Made by a program: the position numbers and the translations under genes
Shown here: piece after piece, positions 48,952 through 57,479 of the stretch
How the letters are laid out: every line of letters begins with the position of its first letter
Position numbering within the stretch: position 1 is the stretch's first letter
Origin: JBPCMN01 sp013695115
GTDB lineage: Bacteria > Actinomycetota > Acidimicrobiia > IMCC26256 > JACDBD01
Direction: 5' to 3'
Assembly (NCBI GenBank): GCA_051002235.1
Contig: JBPCMN010000005.1
Span: 28,877 to 92,876 of the forward strand
Length of the DNA stretch: 64,000 nucleotides
Notes under the pieces: model-generated
What the model saw: the letters and a program-made list of their open reading frames with translations, nothing else
What the model was told of the DNA's origin: nothing
The model's database searches: none

Positions 48952-50028
48952 ATGAGCGTGTACACGATGCCGAGCGACGAGTCCTGGGACATCGAGAGCC
49001 CCGCGACCACGACGTTCGACTGGAACTACGACGACGGCCGCGACCAGCTGCTGCGGCTCTACGACAAGGGCACGCGCAAGCAGTGGCGGGCCAAGGAGCG
49101 CCTCGACTGGTCGATCGACGTCGACCCGTCCAACCCATTGGGCGTGGGCGACGAGTACGTCCCCATCTTCGGCTCCCCGGCGTGGGACAAGATGACCGAG
49201 AAGGAGCGGGCCCAGGTACGGCACCACATGGTGGCGTGGCAGTTCTCGCAGTTCATGCACGGCGAGCAGGGCGCGCTGATCTGCACCGCCAAGATCGTCC
49301 AGACCGTCCCTGACATCGACGCCAAGTACTACGCCGCCACCCAGGTCATCGACGAGGCCCGCCACGTCGAGGTGTACTCGCGCTACCTGCACGAGAAGCT
49401 CGAGCTCGCCTACCCCGTCAACGGGAATCTCAAGTCGCTACTCGACGACGCCATCTCCGACCGCCGCTGGGACATGACCTATTTGGCGATGCAGGTGCTC
49501 ATCGAGGGCCTGGCGCTGGCGGCGTTCGGGCTCATCCGCAACCAGGCCCAGGAGCCGCTGGCCAAGGCGCTCAACGCCTACGTGATGCAGGACGAGGCCC
49601 GCCATGTCGCCTTCGGCCGCCTCGCGCTGCGCGACTACTACCCGCAGCTCACCGACAAGGAGCGCGACGAGCGCGAGGAGTTCTGCGTCGATGCCTGCTA
49701 CCGGATGCGCGACCGCTTCCTCGCCGAAGAGGTGTGGGAGACGCTCGAGCTGCCCGTCGACGAGGTGCTCGAGTACGTCAACGAGTCGGAGACCCAGCAG
49801 ATCTTCCGCAGCTACCTGTTCACCCGCATCGTCCCCACGCTCAAGGACATCGGCCTCTGGGGGCCTCGCATCCAGAAGGCGTTCACCGACATGGGCGTCA
49901 TGGCCTTCGCCGACACCGATCTCGACGCGGTGATGGCCGAGGACGAGCAGGCCGCGGAGGACATCGAGGCCGGCCGGATGGAGATCGACTTCACCGCCAC
50001 CGAGACGGCGGAGCGGTCCGAGCCCTAG
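48952..50028 (+). CDS. Ferritin-like di-iron oxygenase (R2-like)
   Basis: A 358-residue four-helix-bundle di-iron protein. Six candidate metal ligands are visible: Glu105 (MHGEQGA), Glu135 and His138 (DEARHVEV), Glu185 (IEGLALAAFG), Glu215 and His218 (DEARHVAFG). The E-x-x-H pairs match the ferritin-like oxygenase/N-oxygenase and R2-like oxidase superfamily. It may hydroxylate or desaturate an acyl or amine substrate made by the adjoining ligase and SDR. ATG at 48952 has GGAG upstream. A paralogue with the same motifs lies at 55816-56952 on the other strand. Confidence 0.9.
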   Translation: MSVYTMPSDESWDIESPATTTFDWNYDDGRDQLLRLYDKGTRKQWRAKERLDWSIDVDPSNPLGVGDEYVPIFGSPAWDKMTEKERAQVRHHMVAWQFSQFMHGEQGALICTAKIVQTVPDIDAKYYAATQVIDEARHVEVYSRYLHEKLELAYPVNGNLKSLLDDAISDRRWDMTYLAMQVLIEGLALAAFGLIRNQAQEPLAKALNAYVMQDEARHVAFGRLALRDYYPQLTDKERDEREEFCVDACYRMRDRFLAEEVWETLELPVDEVLEYVNESETQQIFRSYLFTRIVPTLKDIGLWGPRIQKAFTDMGVMAFADTDLDAVMAEDEQAAEDIEAGRMEIDFTATETAERSEP

Positions 50029-50412
50029 TTACGAGTAGGGCGTCTCCGGGCGGGTCTGGCGTTCGCCGTCGACTACGAGGTCGACCTTCTCGTTGTAGAA
50101 CGCCATCAGTCCGGTGATGCCCTCGGCGTCGGGGATGGGCGTCTCGTAGCTCCACACGATGTCGTCGTGGACCTCGCCGTCGGCTTCGACCGACCAGTAC
50201 GACGCCTGGCCCTTGAACGGGCAGACGGTTTCGCTCGTTGTCGGTCGAAGCAGGTCGGTGCGGACATCGTCGCGGGGGAGGTAGTAGCGGGTGGGGAGGC
50301 CGGTCTCGTCCAGGAGGACGGGCCGGTCCGACTCCGCCACCTTCACTCCGTTCACCACCACCTCGACGTGCTGGGCGGCGGCGGTGATCGTGATGGTGTG
50401 GCCTTTGGTCAT
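50029..50412 (-). CDS. DUF427 domain protein
   Basis: A 127-residue protein of the DUF427 fold. HVEVVVNGVKVAESDRPVLL, PTRYYLPRDDVRTDLL, CPFKGQASYWSV and YNEKVDLVVDGE are the family hallmarks. Members are small cytoplasmic proteins of unproven function. ATG at 50412 is clear. It lies end to end with the di-iron gene (stops directly adjoining), convergent. The divergent WYL regulator begins 54 nt from its start. Confidence 0.88.
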   Translation of the reverse strand: MTKGHTITITAAAQHVEVVVNGVKVAESDRPVLLDETGLPTRYYLPRDDVRTDLLRPTTSETVCPFKGQASYWSVEADGEVHDDIVWSYETPIPDAEGITGLMAFYNEKVDLVVDGERQTRPETPYS

Positions 50413-50466
50413 GCGGGGGTCAACCGGCGGATGGCGCCCCGCATTCCGCCCTGGCAGGTTGGGGCG

Positions 50467-51174
50467 GTGAACCGTACCGACCGGCTGTACGCGATCGCCG
50501 AGGTGCTGCGGGCGACGTCGCCCCGGGCCCGCACGGCCCAGGAGCTGGCCGATCGCTTCGAGGTGAGCGTGCGCACGGTCGAGCGTGACATCTCCGCGCT
50601 CCAGCAGTCCGGGGTACCGATCTGGGCGACGCCCGGGCCCGGTGGCGGGTACTCGGTCGACCCCGAGATGAGCCTCCCGCCGCTCAACTTCACCGCCGAC
50701 GAGGCGACCGCGATCGCGGTCGCGCTGGCCCGGAGCGGTCCCATCCCGTTCGGTGACTCGGCCCGCTCGGCGGTGCGCAAGCTGGTGGCGGCGATGTCAG
50801 CCGCCAACCGGGAGGGCGCCCGCGAGTTGGTGAGCCGGATCCACCTGCTGCAGCAGCGGGGTCAGCTCGAAACCACGCCGGTGGTGCGGGCGGTCGAGAC
50901 CGCGGTCGCCGAGCGCAAGGTGCTCGAGCTCGACTACGTCGACCGCACCGGCCAGCGCACCGCGCGCCGCCTGGTCGAGCCGTACGGGTTCGCGGGCTCG
51001 GAGGAGCACTGGTACCTGATGGCCTGGTGCCGCCTGCGCGGTGGCGGCAGGTCGTTCCGGCTCGACCGCATGCAGGCGGCCCGCGTCACCGGCGAGACCG
51101 CACCCGAGCGAGAGATGCACGAGGTCGCAGGGGAGATCGCGGCCTACGCGCGCGAGACCAGTCTGGGAGAATGA
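50467..51174 (+). CDS. WYL-domain transcriptional regulator with DeoR/HTH_11-type N-terminus
   Basis: A 235-residue regulator. The N-terminal HTH (DRLYAIAEVLRATSPRARTA, then QELADRFEVSVRTVERDI) is followed by a WYL domain with VLELDYVDRTGQRTARRLVEPYGFAGSEEHWYLMAWCRLR and SFRLDRM. WYL domains sense ligands, often nucleic acids or metabolites, and control repair or metabolism. GTG at 50467 is chosen; the HTH follows closely. It is divergent from the DUF427 gene. The target is unknown. Confidence 0.88.
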   Translation: MNRTDRLYAIAEVLRATSPRARTAQELADRFEVSVRTVERDISALQQSGVPIWATPGPGGGYSVDPEMSLPPLNFTADEATAIAVALARSGPIPFGDSARSAVRKLVAAMSAANREGARELVSRIHLLQQRGQLETTPVVRAVETAVAERKVLELDYVDRTGQRTARRLVEPYGFAGSEEHWYLMAWCRLRGGGRSFRLDRMQAARVTGETAPEREMHEVAGEIAAYARETSLGE

Positions 51175-51273
51175 GACGCGGGTCACGTCGGAAGCCACCG
51201 AATTCCCGACAGGGGGTTGTCGCCGGGCTCCCGCATCCTGTCCTCGACATCCAACGAGACAGGAGGCAACGAC

Positions 51274-51627
51274 ATGGGAGCCCCGGTGGTGTGGTTCGAG
51301 GTCGCCGGCCGCAACCTCGACACCCTCAAGAAGTTCTACGGCGGGCTGTTCGACTGGAAGATCGACGCCGACAACCCGATGAACTACGGCATGGTCGAGA
51401 CCGGCGGTGAGGGCGGGATCCCGGGGGGGATCTTCGCCGGCGGCGAGGACGTCGAGTACGTGTCCTTCTACGTTGATGTGCCCGACCTCGAGGCCCGGCT
51501 GAAGAAGGCCGAGAAGCTCGGCGCCAAAGTGGTCCAGCCGCCCACCCCGATCCCGGACGGGCCGACCATCGCGATGGTCCTCGACCCCGAAGGCCACCGC
51601 ATCGGCCTGCTCCAGCAACCGAAGTGA
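51274..51627 (+). CDS. VOC (glyoxalase-fold) family protein
   Basis: A 117-residue single VOC domain. It starts APVVWFEVAGRNLDTLKKFY, has FYVDVPDLEARLKKAEKLGAKVVQPPT, and ends VLDPEGHRIGLLQ. This is the short Glyoxalase_6-like type of actinobacteria. ATG at 51274 has AGGAGG at 51261-51266, one of the strongest ribosome sites in the window, so good expression is likely. A G-rich run and a poly-C tract follow the stop. Its ligand is unknown. Confidence 0.88.
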   Translation: MGAPVVWFEVAGRNLDTLKKFYGGLFDWKIDADNPMNYGMVETGGEGGIPGGIFAGGEDVEYVSFYVDVPDLEARLKKAEKLGAKVVQPPTPIPDGPTIAMVLDPEGHRIGLLQQPK

Positions 51628-51675
51628 GGTGGCGGGGGGTGGGGTGGGGCTTTTTGTTCCTCTCCCCGTCCTCCC

Positions 51676-51711
<36 letters not shown>

Positions 51712-51750
51712 TCGGTGGTCTCCCCCCCTCCCCCCCGCTACTCTCGCCGC

Positions 51751-53007
51751 ATGTTCGAGTGGAGCGACGAGCACGCCATGATCCGCGACGCCGTGCGGCA
51801 GTTCGTGGAGAGCGAGATCCGACCCCGGCGCGAGGAGCTCGAGTTCGGGGACACACCGCCGTACGACGTGCTGCGGACCATGTTCCGCACGTTCGGGCTC
51901 GACGCCCTGGCTAGGGAGCAGTTCAAGAAGCGCATCGAGCGTGAGCTGACGGAGGAGCGAGCGCCCGCGGCCGGGGTATCCCCGGCCGCAGCGAGCGACG
52001 ACCGGGAAGATGGCCGGGGCGGCGGCGCCATGTTCATGATCCCGATCATCGAGCTGTGCCGCTGCTCACCCGGGATGGTGACCGCGATGGGAGTGAGCGT
52101 CGGGCTCACGCCGGCGTCGATCATGTCGAAGGGGACGATCGAGCAGAAGGAGCGCTGGGCGCTCGACCTCCTCACGCTGGACAAGATCGGCGCCTGGGCC
52201 ATCACGGAGCCCAACTCGGGTTCCGACGCCTTCGGCGGCATGCAGTCGACCGCCCGCCGCGACGGCGACGAGTACGTCCTCAACGGCGCGAAGACCTTCA
52301 TCACCAACGGCCCCTACGCCGACACGACCGTGTTCATCTGCAAGCTCGACGAGGGCAACCCGCCCGACGACCGCAAGATCCTCACGTTCGTGCTCGACAA
52401 GGGGATGGAGGGCTTCGAGCAGTCGAAGCCGTTGCGCAAGATGGGGCTGCACTCGTCGCCGACCGGCCAGCTGTTCCTCACCGACGTGCGGGTGGGCCGC
52501 GACCGGCTCCTCGGCGAGACCGAGGACGTGCCCGCGGGCGGGCGCGAGGGCGCCAAGGCGACGTTCGTGATGGAGCGCACCGGAGTGGCCGCGATGGCGC
52601 TCGGGATCGTCGAGCGTTGCCTCGAGCTGTCCCTCGACTACGCCAAGGAGCGGGTCCAGTTCGGCAAGCCCATCGGCGAGTACCAGCTCATCCAGCTCAA
52701 GCTGGCGCGGATGGAGGTGGCGCGGGTCAACCTCCAGAACCTGGTGTTCCGCCAGATCGAGATGTCGGGTGCGGGCAAGGTCATGAGCCTCGCCGAGGCG
52801 TCGGCGTGCAAGCTCTACGGCGCCCAGGCGGCGATGGAGGTCGCGCTCGAAGCGGTGCAGCTCTTCGGCGGCAACGGCTACATGGCCGAGTACGAGGTGG
52901 AACAGCTGTGTCGCGACGCCAAGGTGCTCCAGATCTACGCCGGCACCGACGAGATCCAGGTGTCGCAGATCGCCCGCAGCCTGCTGTCGGGCGAGCGCGC
53001 CGACTAA
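51751..53007 (+). CDS. Acyl-CoA dehydrogenase family protein with in-frame repeat
   Basis: A 418-residue dehydrogenase. N-terminal FEWSDEHAMIRDAVRQFVESEI, the variant flavin loop ITEPNSGSDAFGG, VLNGAKTFITNGPYAD, YAKERVQFGKPIGEYQLIQ and GGNGYMAEYEVEQLCRDAKVLQIYAGTDEIQ are present; the protein should be active. Residues about 68-88 are encoded by a palindromic repeat, giving an Ala/Ser/Glu-rich insert (TEERAPAAGVSPAAASDDRE) between two helices of the N-terminal domain. ATG at 51751 follows TACTCT by 6 nt, a leaderless promoter. Its end overlaps a convergent sulfatase gene by 4 bp. The substrate is unknown. Confidence 0.9.
   Translation: MFEWSDEHAMIRDAVRQFVESEIRPRREELEFGDTPPYDVLRTMFRTFGLDALAREQFKKRIERELTEERAPAAGVSPAAASDDREDGRGGGAMFMIPIIELCRCSPGMVTAMGVSVGLTPASIMSKGTIEQKERWALDLLTLDKIGAWAITEPNSGSDAFGGMQSTARRDGDEYVLNGAKTFITNGPYADTTVFICKLDEGNPPDDRKILTFVLDKGMEGFEQSKPLRKMGLHSSPTGQLFLTDVRVGRDRLLGETEDVPAGGREGAKATFVMERTGVAAMALGIVERCLELSLDYAKERVQFGKPIGEYQLIQLKLARMEVARVNLQNLVFRQIEMSGAGKVMSLAEASACKLYGAQAAMEVALEAVQLFGGNGYMAEYEVEQLCRDAKVLQIYAGTDEIQVSQIARSLLSGERAD
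51955..52012 (+). repeat. Dispersed palindromic element inserted in frame in the acyl-CoA dehydrogenase gene
   Basis: GAGCGAGCGCCC is followed by a perfect 10-bp stem, GCGGCCGGGG (51967-51976) and CCCCGGCCGC (51980-51989), around loop TAT. CAGCGAGCGACG then leads to AAGATGG. Compared with the 57.4-kb copy the two arms differ at three bases each, and all three pairs are maintained. The frame stays open through the whole element. Confidence 0.85.
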
Positions 53008-54527
53008 CCGGCGAGGCCGACCTGGGGGAGCTCGCGGCCGAGGTCGTGGCGCATAATGTCGTCGAGGGTGGCCAGCAGGTCGGAGCGCTCTGCTTCGCAC
53101 GCCGGGTCGCGCCACCGGTTCACGAGCTCGCCGGGGTCGTCGTCGAGGTCGTAGAGCTCACCGCCGGCGTCGTTGTTGAGGTCGCGCGTAATCCGCCAAT
53201 TGCGAGTCGTGAGCGTCCGGAGCTGGATCGCGCCGGTCATCGTGTCGTCCTCCGTCAGCACGTGCTCGCGTGCGCCATTCAAGAGTGATTGGCCCTCGAG
53301 CTCGTCGGGAATGCCGACACCGGAAGCCTCGAGGAAGGTCGGGGCAAGGTCGATGGTCCCTACGGGGTCGTCGACGACCGCGCCGGGTTCGAAACCGGGA
53401 CCGCGGACGAGGAGCGGGACGCGCACGAGCGCCTCGTAGTGGATCGGGCCCTTGAGCATCATCTGGTGGTCGCCCATGTAGTCGCCGTGGTCGGCGGTGA
53501 ACGCCACGACGGTGTCGTCGGCGAGGTCGAGCAGCTCGAGCGCCTCCAGGATGCGACCGACGTTGTCGTCGATCTGGGCGATCATCCCGTAGTAGCCGGC
53601 GAGGATCGTCAGTTGCTCCTGCTGGCTGAACTGCGTCCAGCCCGGATTGGCCCACTCGAACGGCGAGTCCCGGAAGCCCCGCGTCCACGCCTCGTGCATC
53701 GGCGGCTTGCCTTCGAACTCCTCGGGGTGGGTGTCGGGGAGCACCGGCCGCATGTCCGCGGGGTCATAGCGGTCGCACCAGGGCCGGGGTGGGTCGAAGG
53801 GGTGGTGAGGGTCGGCGAAGCTCACCCAGGCGAAGAACGGCCGGTCGACGTGCCGCAGCCAGTCGATCGCCCGGTCGGCGATCCACGTCGTCGGGTGGTC
53901 CTCCTCGTCGACCTGGTTCTTCCACGTCTGGGTGAGGTCCCACTTCCGCCCGGTGGCCTCGGGTTGCATGAGTCGCAGCCGCTCCACGCCGCGCTCACGC
54001 CCATCCCGAAACAGGTAGTGCGCGTAGTGCAGACCGAACGGCGGCGGCCCGAATCCCCAGCTCCACTCGCCGGCACCGCGGGCGACGCGGATGTTGTGGA
54101 CGTCGGTGACCATCTCGGCGTGCTCGAACCCGAGGTAGGGGCCGTGCCACTCGGGCGGCACGAGGGCGGAGTCGACGACCGCCTCGACCTTGCCGGTGGG
54201 GTAGTCGGGGAAGTAGGAGGCGAAGTGACCCTTGCCGAGCAGCGCGGTGGCGTGACCGGCGCGCGCGAAGCGAGTGGCTATCGACTCTTCGACGGCCTCG
54301 TCGGGGAGGTCGATGCCGTTGCGAAGGACCCCGTGCGTGCTCGGGTGGGTGCCGGTGAGGATCGTGGCCCGGGACGGCTGGCAGAACGGGTTCTGCGTTC
54401 GACATCGGGTGTACGTCGTGCCCGCGCGGGCCAGACGGTCGAGGGCGGGCGTGGCCTCGAGCGGATCGCCGTAGGCGCCGAGCGTCGTGGCCTTGTGCTG
54501 GTCGGTCGTGATCAGGAGCACGTTCAC
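53004..54527 (-). CDS. Sulfatase (alkaline-phosphatase superfamily, formylglycine type)
   Basis: A 507-residue sulfatase that would hydrolyse a sulfate ester. The formylglycine signature CQPSRATILTGTHPS is at residues 49-63, with Cys49 the residue to be modified. Metal ligands are visible in LLITTDQHK near the start and TADHGDYMGDH. WVSFADPHHPFDPP is the usual substrate-pocket segment. There is no signal peptide, so the enzyme is probably cytoplasmic. Start is GTG at 54527. A formylglycine-generating enzyme is not in the window. The choline-sulfatase-like arrangement is possible but unproven. Confidence 0.9.
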   Translation of the reverse strand: MNVLLITTDQHKATTLGAYGDPLEATPALDRLARAGTTYTRCRTQNPFCQPSRATILTGTHPSTHGVLRNGIDLPDEAVEESIATRFARAGHATALLGKGHFASYFPDYPTGKVEAVVDSALVPPEWHGPYLGFEHAEMVTDVHNIRVARGAGEWSWGFGPPPFGLHYAHYLFRDGRERGVERLRLMQPEATGRKWDLTQTWKNQVDEEDHPTTWIADRAIDWLRHVDRPFFAWVSFADPHHPFDPPRPWCDRYDPADMRPVLPDTHPEEFEGKPPMHEAWTRGFRDSPFEWANPGWTQFSQQEQLTILAGYYGMIAQIDDNVGRILEALELLDLADDTVVAFTADHGDYMGDHQMMLKGPIHYEALVRVPLLVRGPGFEPGAVVDDPVGTIDLAPTFLEASGVGIPDELEGQSLLNGAREHVLTEDDTMTGAIQLRTLTTRNWRITRDLNNDAGGELYDLDDDPGELVNRWRDPACEAERSDLLATLDDIMRHDLGRELPQVGLAG

Positions 54528-54553
54528 GCCGACAGGCTGCCATGCTCGGCGGC

Positions 54554-55204
54554 ATGCCGGTCGAGCCGCCGCCGACGCGCTGGGAGTTGCCGTCGCCCGA
54601 GGACGCCGGCGACGAAGAGGTCGCGGGGATCGGCGCCGACCTCGAGCCGGGCACGCTGCTGGCGGCCTATCGGAGCGGGCTGTTCCCGATGCGGCTGGGG
54701 AAGCACGGCCCGATCGGGTGGTGGTCGCCCGACCCCCGCGGGATCATCCTGCTCGACGGGCTGCGGGTGACGAAGTCGATGCAACGCTCGTCTCGCAAAT
54801 TCGAGATCACGATCGACCGCGCCTTCGAGGACGTGATGCGCGGTTGCGCCGACCGCCGCCGCCCGGGCGGATGGGTCGACGAGAGCTTCGTCGACGCGTA
54901 CACGCGGCTGCACGAGCTCGGCTGGACGCACAGCGTGGAGTCGTGGAACGCCGACGGCGAACTCGCCGGCGGCGTCTACGGAGTGGCGATCGACGGCCTG
55001 TTCGCAGCCGAGTCGATGTTCCACCGTCAGACCGACGCCGGGAAGGTCGCGCTGATGGGGTTGGTCGATTGGCTGCGCTCCCGCGGCGCGAAGCTGCTGG
55101 ACGTGCAATGGGTGACCCCGCATCTCGCGTCGCTCGGCGCGGTCGAGGTGCCGCGGGCGCGCTACCTTGCGCTGCTCGGGGAGGCGGTTAGATTCGACTC
55201 ATGA
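54554..55204 (+). CDS. aat: Leucyl/phenylalanyl-tRNA-protein transferase
   Basis: A 216-residue enzyme that attaches Leu or Phe from tRNA to N-terminal Lys or Arg of proteins, feeding the N-end degradation rule. The family motifs are all visible: LLAAYRSGLFPM, IGWWSPDPRGI, SFVDAYTRLHELGWTHSVESW, GGVYGVAIDGLFAAESMFH and LDVQWVTPHLASLGAVEV. ATG at 54554 is used; an ATG at 54542 would add four residues. The stop overlaps the start of a small membrane-protein gene (ATGA). The divergent sulfatase starts 26 nt away. Confidence 0.92.
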   Translation: MPVEPPPTRWELPSPEDAGDEEVAGIGADLEPGTLLAAYRSGLFPMRLGKHGPIGWWSPDPRGIILLDGLRVTKSMQRSSRKFEITIDRAFEDVMRGCADRRRPGGWVDESFVDAYTRLHELGWTHSVESWNADGELAGGVYGVAIDGLFAAESMFHRQTDAGKVALMGLVDWLRSRGAKLLDVQWVTPHLASLGAVEVPRARYLALLGEAVRFDS

Positions 55205-55389
55205 AGAACATTCTCGGGATCGGGCTCCAGGTCGTCGCGGCGCTACTGGCCATCACCACGATCATCGGCGCGGCCTCCGACTTCGGACCAGTGGAGTCGG
55301 TCGCGCTCTGCTTCCCCGTGCTCTTGCTGGCAGTCGGTGGATACAAACTGCGGACGGCTACTCCGGCATCTGCTCCGACCGCCAACTGA
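55201..55389 (+). CDS. Small membrane protein
   Basis: A 62-residue protein with two hydrophobic segments (IGLQVVAALLAITTIIGAA and VALCFPVLLLAVGGYKL). It has no recognised family. ATG at 55201 overlaps the aat stop, and a TAGATT -10 box ends 6 nt before it inside the aat coding region, so it might also have a leaderless transcript of its own. The consistent start and topology support a real gene rather than chance. Confidence 0.6.
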   Translation: MKNILGIGLQVVAALLAITTIIGAASDFGPVESVALCFPVLLLAVGGYKLRTATPASAPTAN

Positions 55390-55413
55390 GGAACCGACCC
55401 TAGGGGCTCGGCG

Positions 55414-55773
55414 GTGGCTGAGATTGTCGAGCGTTACCTCGACGCGATCGCCTCGCGCGATTGGGGCGCACTGCGTGACTGCGTTGCCGAGGACGTCGTC
55501 CGGATCGGGCCGTTCATGGACCGCTACGAGGGTCGCGATGCGTACGTCGCGTTCATTGCCGACACGATGCCGAAGCTGCGGGGTTACGAGATGCGGGTCG
55601 AACGGGTCACCTATGCGGGGAACACGCTCGCGTTCGCGGAGCTGAGCGAGACGGTGGAGATGGATGGCAAGTCCGTCCGCACTCCCGAGGCGCTCGTCTT
55701 CGAGCTCGACGCGCACGGGCGGATCGCCCGGATCGAGGTCTTCATCCAGACCCGACTCCGTTCTGGCGCGTGA
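55414..55773 (+). CDS. SnoaL-like/NTF2-fold protein
   Basis: A 119-residue NTF2-like protein. EIVERYLDAIASRDWGALRDCVAEDVVRIGPFMDRYEGRDAYVAFIADTM is the usual opening of SnoaL-type cyclases and ketosteroid-isomerase-like folds. The last strand is EALVFELDAHGRIARIEVFIQ. Members bind small hydrophobic ligands or isomerise steroids; no catalytic residue can be assigned here. GTG at 55414 gives a normal length. It is the last gene of a short rightward run and ends before an inverted repeat. Confidence 0.82.
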   Translation: MAEIVERYLDAIASRDWGALRDCVAEDVVRIGPFMDRYEGRDAYVAFIADTMPKLRGYEMRVERVTYAGNTLAFAELSETVEMDGKSVRTPEALVFELDAHGRIARIEVFIQTRLRSGA

Positions 55774-55783
55774 AACGCGCTGG

Positions 55784-55810
55784 GTTCTGGCGCGGTTTCG
55801 GCACCAGAAC
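55784..55810. terminator. Inverted repeat between convergent genes (likely terminator)
   Basis: GTTCTGG (55784-55790) and CCAGAAC (55804-55810) form a perfect 7-bp stem around a 13-nt loop. TTCTGGCGCG also occurs as a direct repeat a little upstream. It lies in the 42-nt gap between the SnoaL-like and di-iron gene ends. Confidence 0.5.
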
Positions 55811-55815
55811 GGGAA

Positions 55816-56952
55816 TTAGGAAGCGGCGGCGCGGTCCTTGGCGACCTCGTCGAGGCTCTCGTACTCCTCGCCGGTGTCGGTGGCGTCCTCGAACTGGATG
55901 ACGCCGATCTCGGTGAACCGGTCGCGCAGCCAGCCGTCGCCGGCGTCGAGCAGCCCGAGCTTCTTGCAGTTGGGGACGATCTTCGAGAACAGCGCCGCCT
56001 GGAAGGGGTTGTTCGCCATCGTGCGCATTCCGAGCAGGAACTCGGTCACGGTCCGGCGGTCGACGCCGACCTTCTCCCACACCGAGTGCATCATCAGCCG
56101 GTCGCGCATCCGCAGCGCGGCCTCGAACGCGAACTCCTGGCGCTCCCGCAGCTCCTTGGCGTCGAGCCCGGCGTAGTACTCCTGGAGCGACAACACGCCG
56201 AACGCGACGTGACGGGCCTCGTCGGCCATCACGTAGCGCAGCAGCTTCTTGAGCAGCGGCTCCTCGGTCACGGAGTGCATGAATCCGAACGCCGCCAGCG
56301 CCAGGCCCTCCACCATGATCTGCATCCCCATGTAGGTCATGTCCCAGCGAGGGTCGCCGATGATGTCGTCGATCAGCAGCTGGAGCGCGGGGTTGACCGG
56401 GTAGTGGCCGTCGAGCTTGGTGTCGAGGTAGCGCGAGAACACCTCGACGTGGCGGGCCTCGTCCACCACCTGGCTGGCGGCGTAGTACTTGGCGTCGATC
56501 CAGGGAGTCGTCTCGACGATCTTGGCGGTGCAGATGAGCGCGCCCTGCTCGCCGTGGAGGAACTGGCTCATACGCCAGTTGAGCGCCTCGACCTGGAACT
56601 CGCTCCACTCCTTGGGGCCCCAGCTCTTGACCGGCGAGCCCGGCACATCGGCCATCCGCTGCTGGACCATCGCCGCCGCCGGCGCCATCTCGAGCGCCAC
56701 CTTCTCGGGGTCGACGGGGGTGTCCCAGTCGAGGTCGGTGGCGCCGTTCCACTGTGAGGTCTTGGCCTTCTCGTAGAGCTTCCCGAGGCCCTCGCGGGTG
56801 CGGTCGTAGTCCCACGTGAAGATGGCATCGCCTCGCGCCGCCGTGGTGTGGACGGCGTCGCCGAAGTCGATCTCGTCGTCGGCCAGTATCGACTCGACGC
56901 TGTTGACGTCGTCCCGTCCGAGATATCGGCGTTCCGAAGCCACGTCGGTCAT
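55816..56952 (-). CDS. Ferritin-like di-iron oxygenase (R2-like), paralogue
   Basis: A 378-residue di-iron protein sharing motifs with the one at 48952: LHGEQGALICTAKIVETTP, DEARHVEVFSRYLDTKL, MVEGLALAAFGF and DEARHVAFGVLSLQEYY. All six likely Glu/His ligands are kept. The N-terminus is about 20 residues longer (RRYLGRDDVNSVESILADDE). ATG at 56952 has GGAGG at a good distance, so it is preferred over the GTG three codons upstream. It is divergent from the ArsC-like gene with a promoter region containing AAAC-N9-GTTT. Two copies in 8 kb suggest related but distinct substrates. Confidence 0.9.
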   Translation of the reverse strand: MTDVASERRYLGRDDVNSVESILADDEIDFGDAVHTTAARGDAIFTWDYDRTREGLGKLYEKAKTSQWNGATDLDWDTPVDPEKVALEMAPAAAMVQQRMADVPGSPVKSWGPKEWSEFQVEALNWRMSQFLHGEQGALICTAKIVETTPWIDAKYYAASQVVDEARHVEVFSRYLDTKLDGHYPVNPALQLLIDDIIGDPRWDMTYMGMQIMVEGLALAAFGFMHSVTEEPLLKKLLRYVMADEARHVAFGVLSLQEYYAGLDAKELRERQEFAFEAALRMRDRLMMHSVWEKVGVDRRTVTEFLLGMRTMANNPFQAALFSKIVPNCKKLGLLDAGDGWLRDRFTEIGVIQFEDATDTGEEYESLDEVAKDRAAAS

Positions 56953-56999
56953 GGCGTCCACCTCCACGTTGCTCAGAGCAAACGGTACCCTTGTTTCCT

Positions 57000-57353
57000 G
57001 TGAGCGAAATCCTCGTGTACCACAACCCTGTCTGCAGCAAGTCACGGGGCGCTCTCGACATCCTCGGCGAGCGGGGGGTCGACACCGACGTCGTCGAGTA
57101 CCTCAAGGCCCCGCCGGGCCGGGCCGCACTCGAGCGCATCCTCGATGCCATCCCCGATCCGCCGGCCGAGCTCGTGCGCACGGACAAGCGCTTCGACGAG
57201 CTGGGCCTGGAGGCGGAGGATTACACCGACCGCGAATCGGTGATCACTCTGTTGCTGGAGCACCCCGAGCTCATGCAGCGCCCCGTAGTGTTTCGGGGCG
57301 GGCGGGCCGTGATCGCCCGCCCGTCCGAGAAGGTGCTCGAGCTCCTCGAATGA
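57000..57353 (+). CDS. ArsC/Spx-family thioredoxin-fold protein (arsenate reductase-like)
   Basis: A 117-residue protein of the glutaredoxin-linked ArsC family. ILVYHNPVCSKSRGAL holds the nucleophile Cys12 in the HNPxCSKSR motif. VEYLKAPPGRAALERIL and LMQRPVVFRGGRAVIARPSEKV are also standard. It could reduce arsenate or be a YffB-like relative; the arginine triad of true ArsC is not certain from sequence. GTG at 57000 is used, 8 nt after TACCCT. It is divergent from the di-iron gene. A palindromic repeat begins at its stop and runs to the next gene's ribosome site. Confidence 0.87.
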   Translation: MSEILVYHNPVCSKSRGALDILGERGVDTDVVEYLKAPPGRAALERILDAIPDPPAELVRTDKRFDELGLEAEDYTDRESVITLLLEHPELMQRPVVFRGGRAVIARPSEKVLELLE

Positions 57354-57479
57354 TGGGAGCGGCAGTTCCGGTCTGTGCTCATCGAACTTGGCGTCCGAGC
57401 GAGCGCCGGCGGCGCAGGTACCCTGCGCCGCAGCGAGCGAGGAAGTAGCAGCGAGCGAGGAAGTAGAGGAGGAGAGAAG
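57351..57479 (+). repeat. Dispersed palindromic element, best-preserved copy
   Basis: The element runs from the TGA of the ArsC-like gene to the GTG of the acyl-CoA dehydrogenase. It has GAACTTGGCGTCCGAGCGAG, a perfect 10-bp stem GCGGCGCAGG (57409-57418) and CCTGCGCCGC (57422-57431) around loop TAC, and CAGCGAGCGAGGAAGTAG present twice in tandem (from 57431 and 57449). The GGAGGAGAGAAGG that follows is a strong ribosome site. The left flank TGATGGGAGCGGCA matches the 23.45-kb copy (TGATGCGAGCGGCA). Confidence 0.88.

Noticed and set aside
56975..56992. AAAC-N9-GTTT inverted repeat in the di-iron/ArsC-like promoter as an operator
   Set aside because: It is only a 4-bp arm repeat and occurs once. 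The TACCCT inside it is explained as a -10 box.
57375..57479. Upstream start at 57375 for the acyl-CoA dehydrogenase
   Set aside because: It would translate the repeat. A strong GGAGGAG site directly before GTG 57480 marks the true start.
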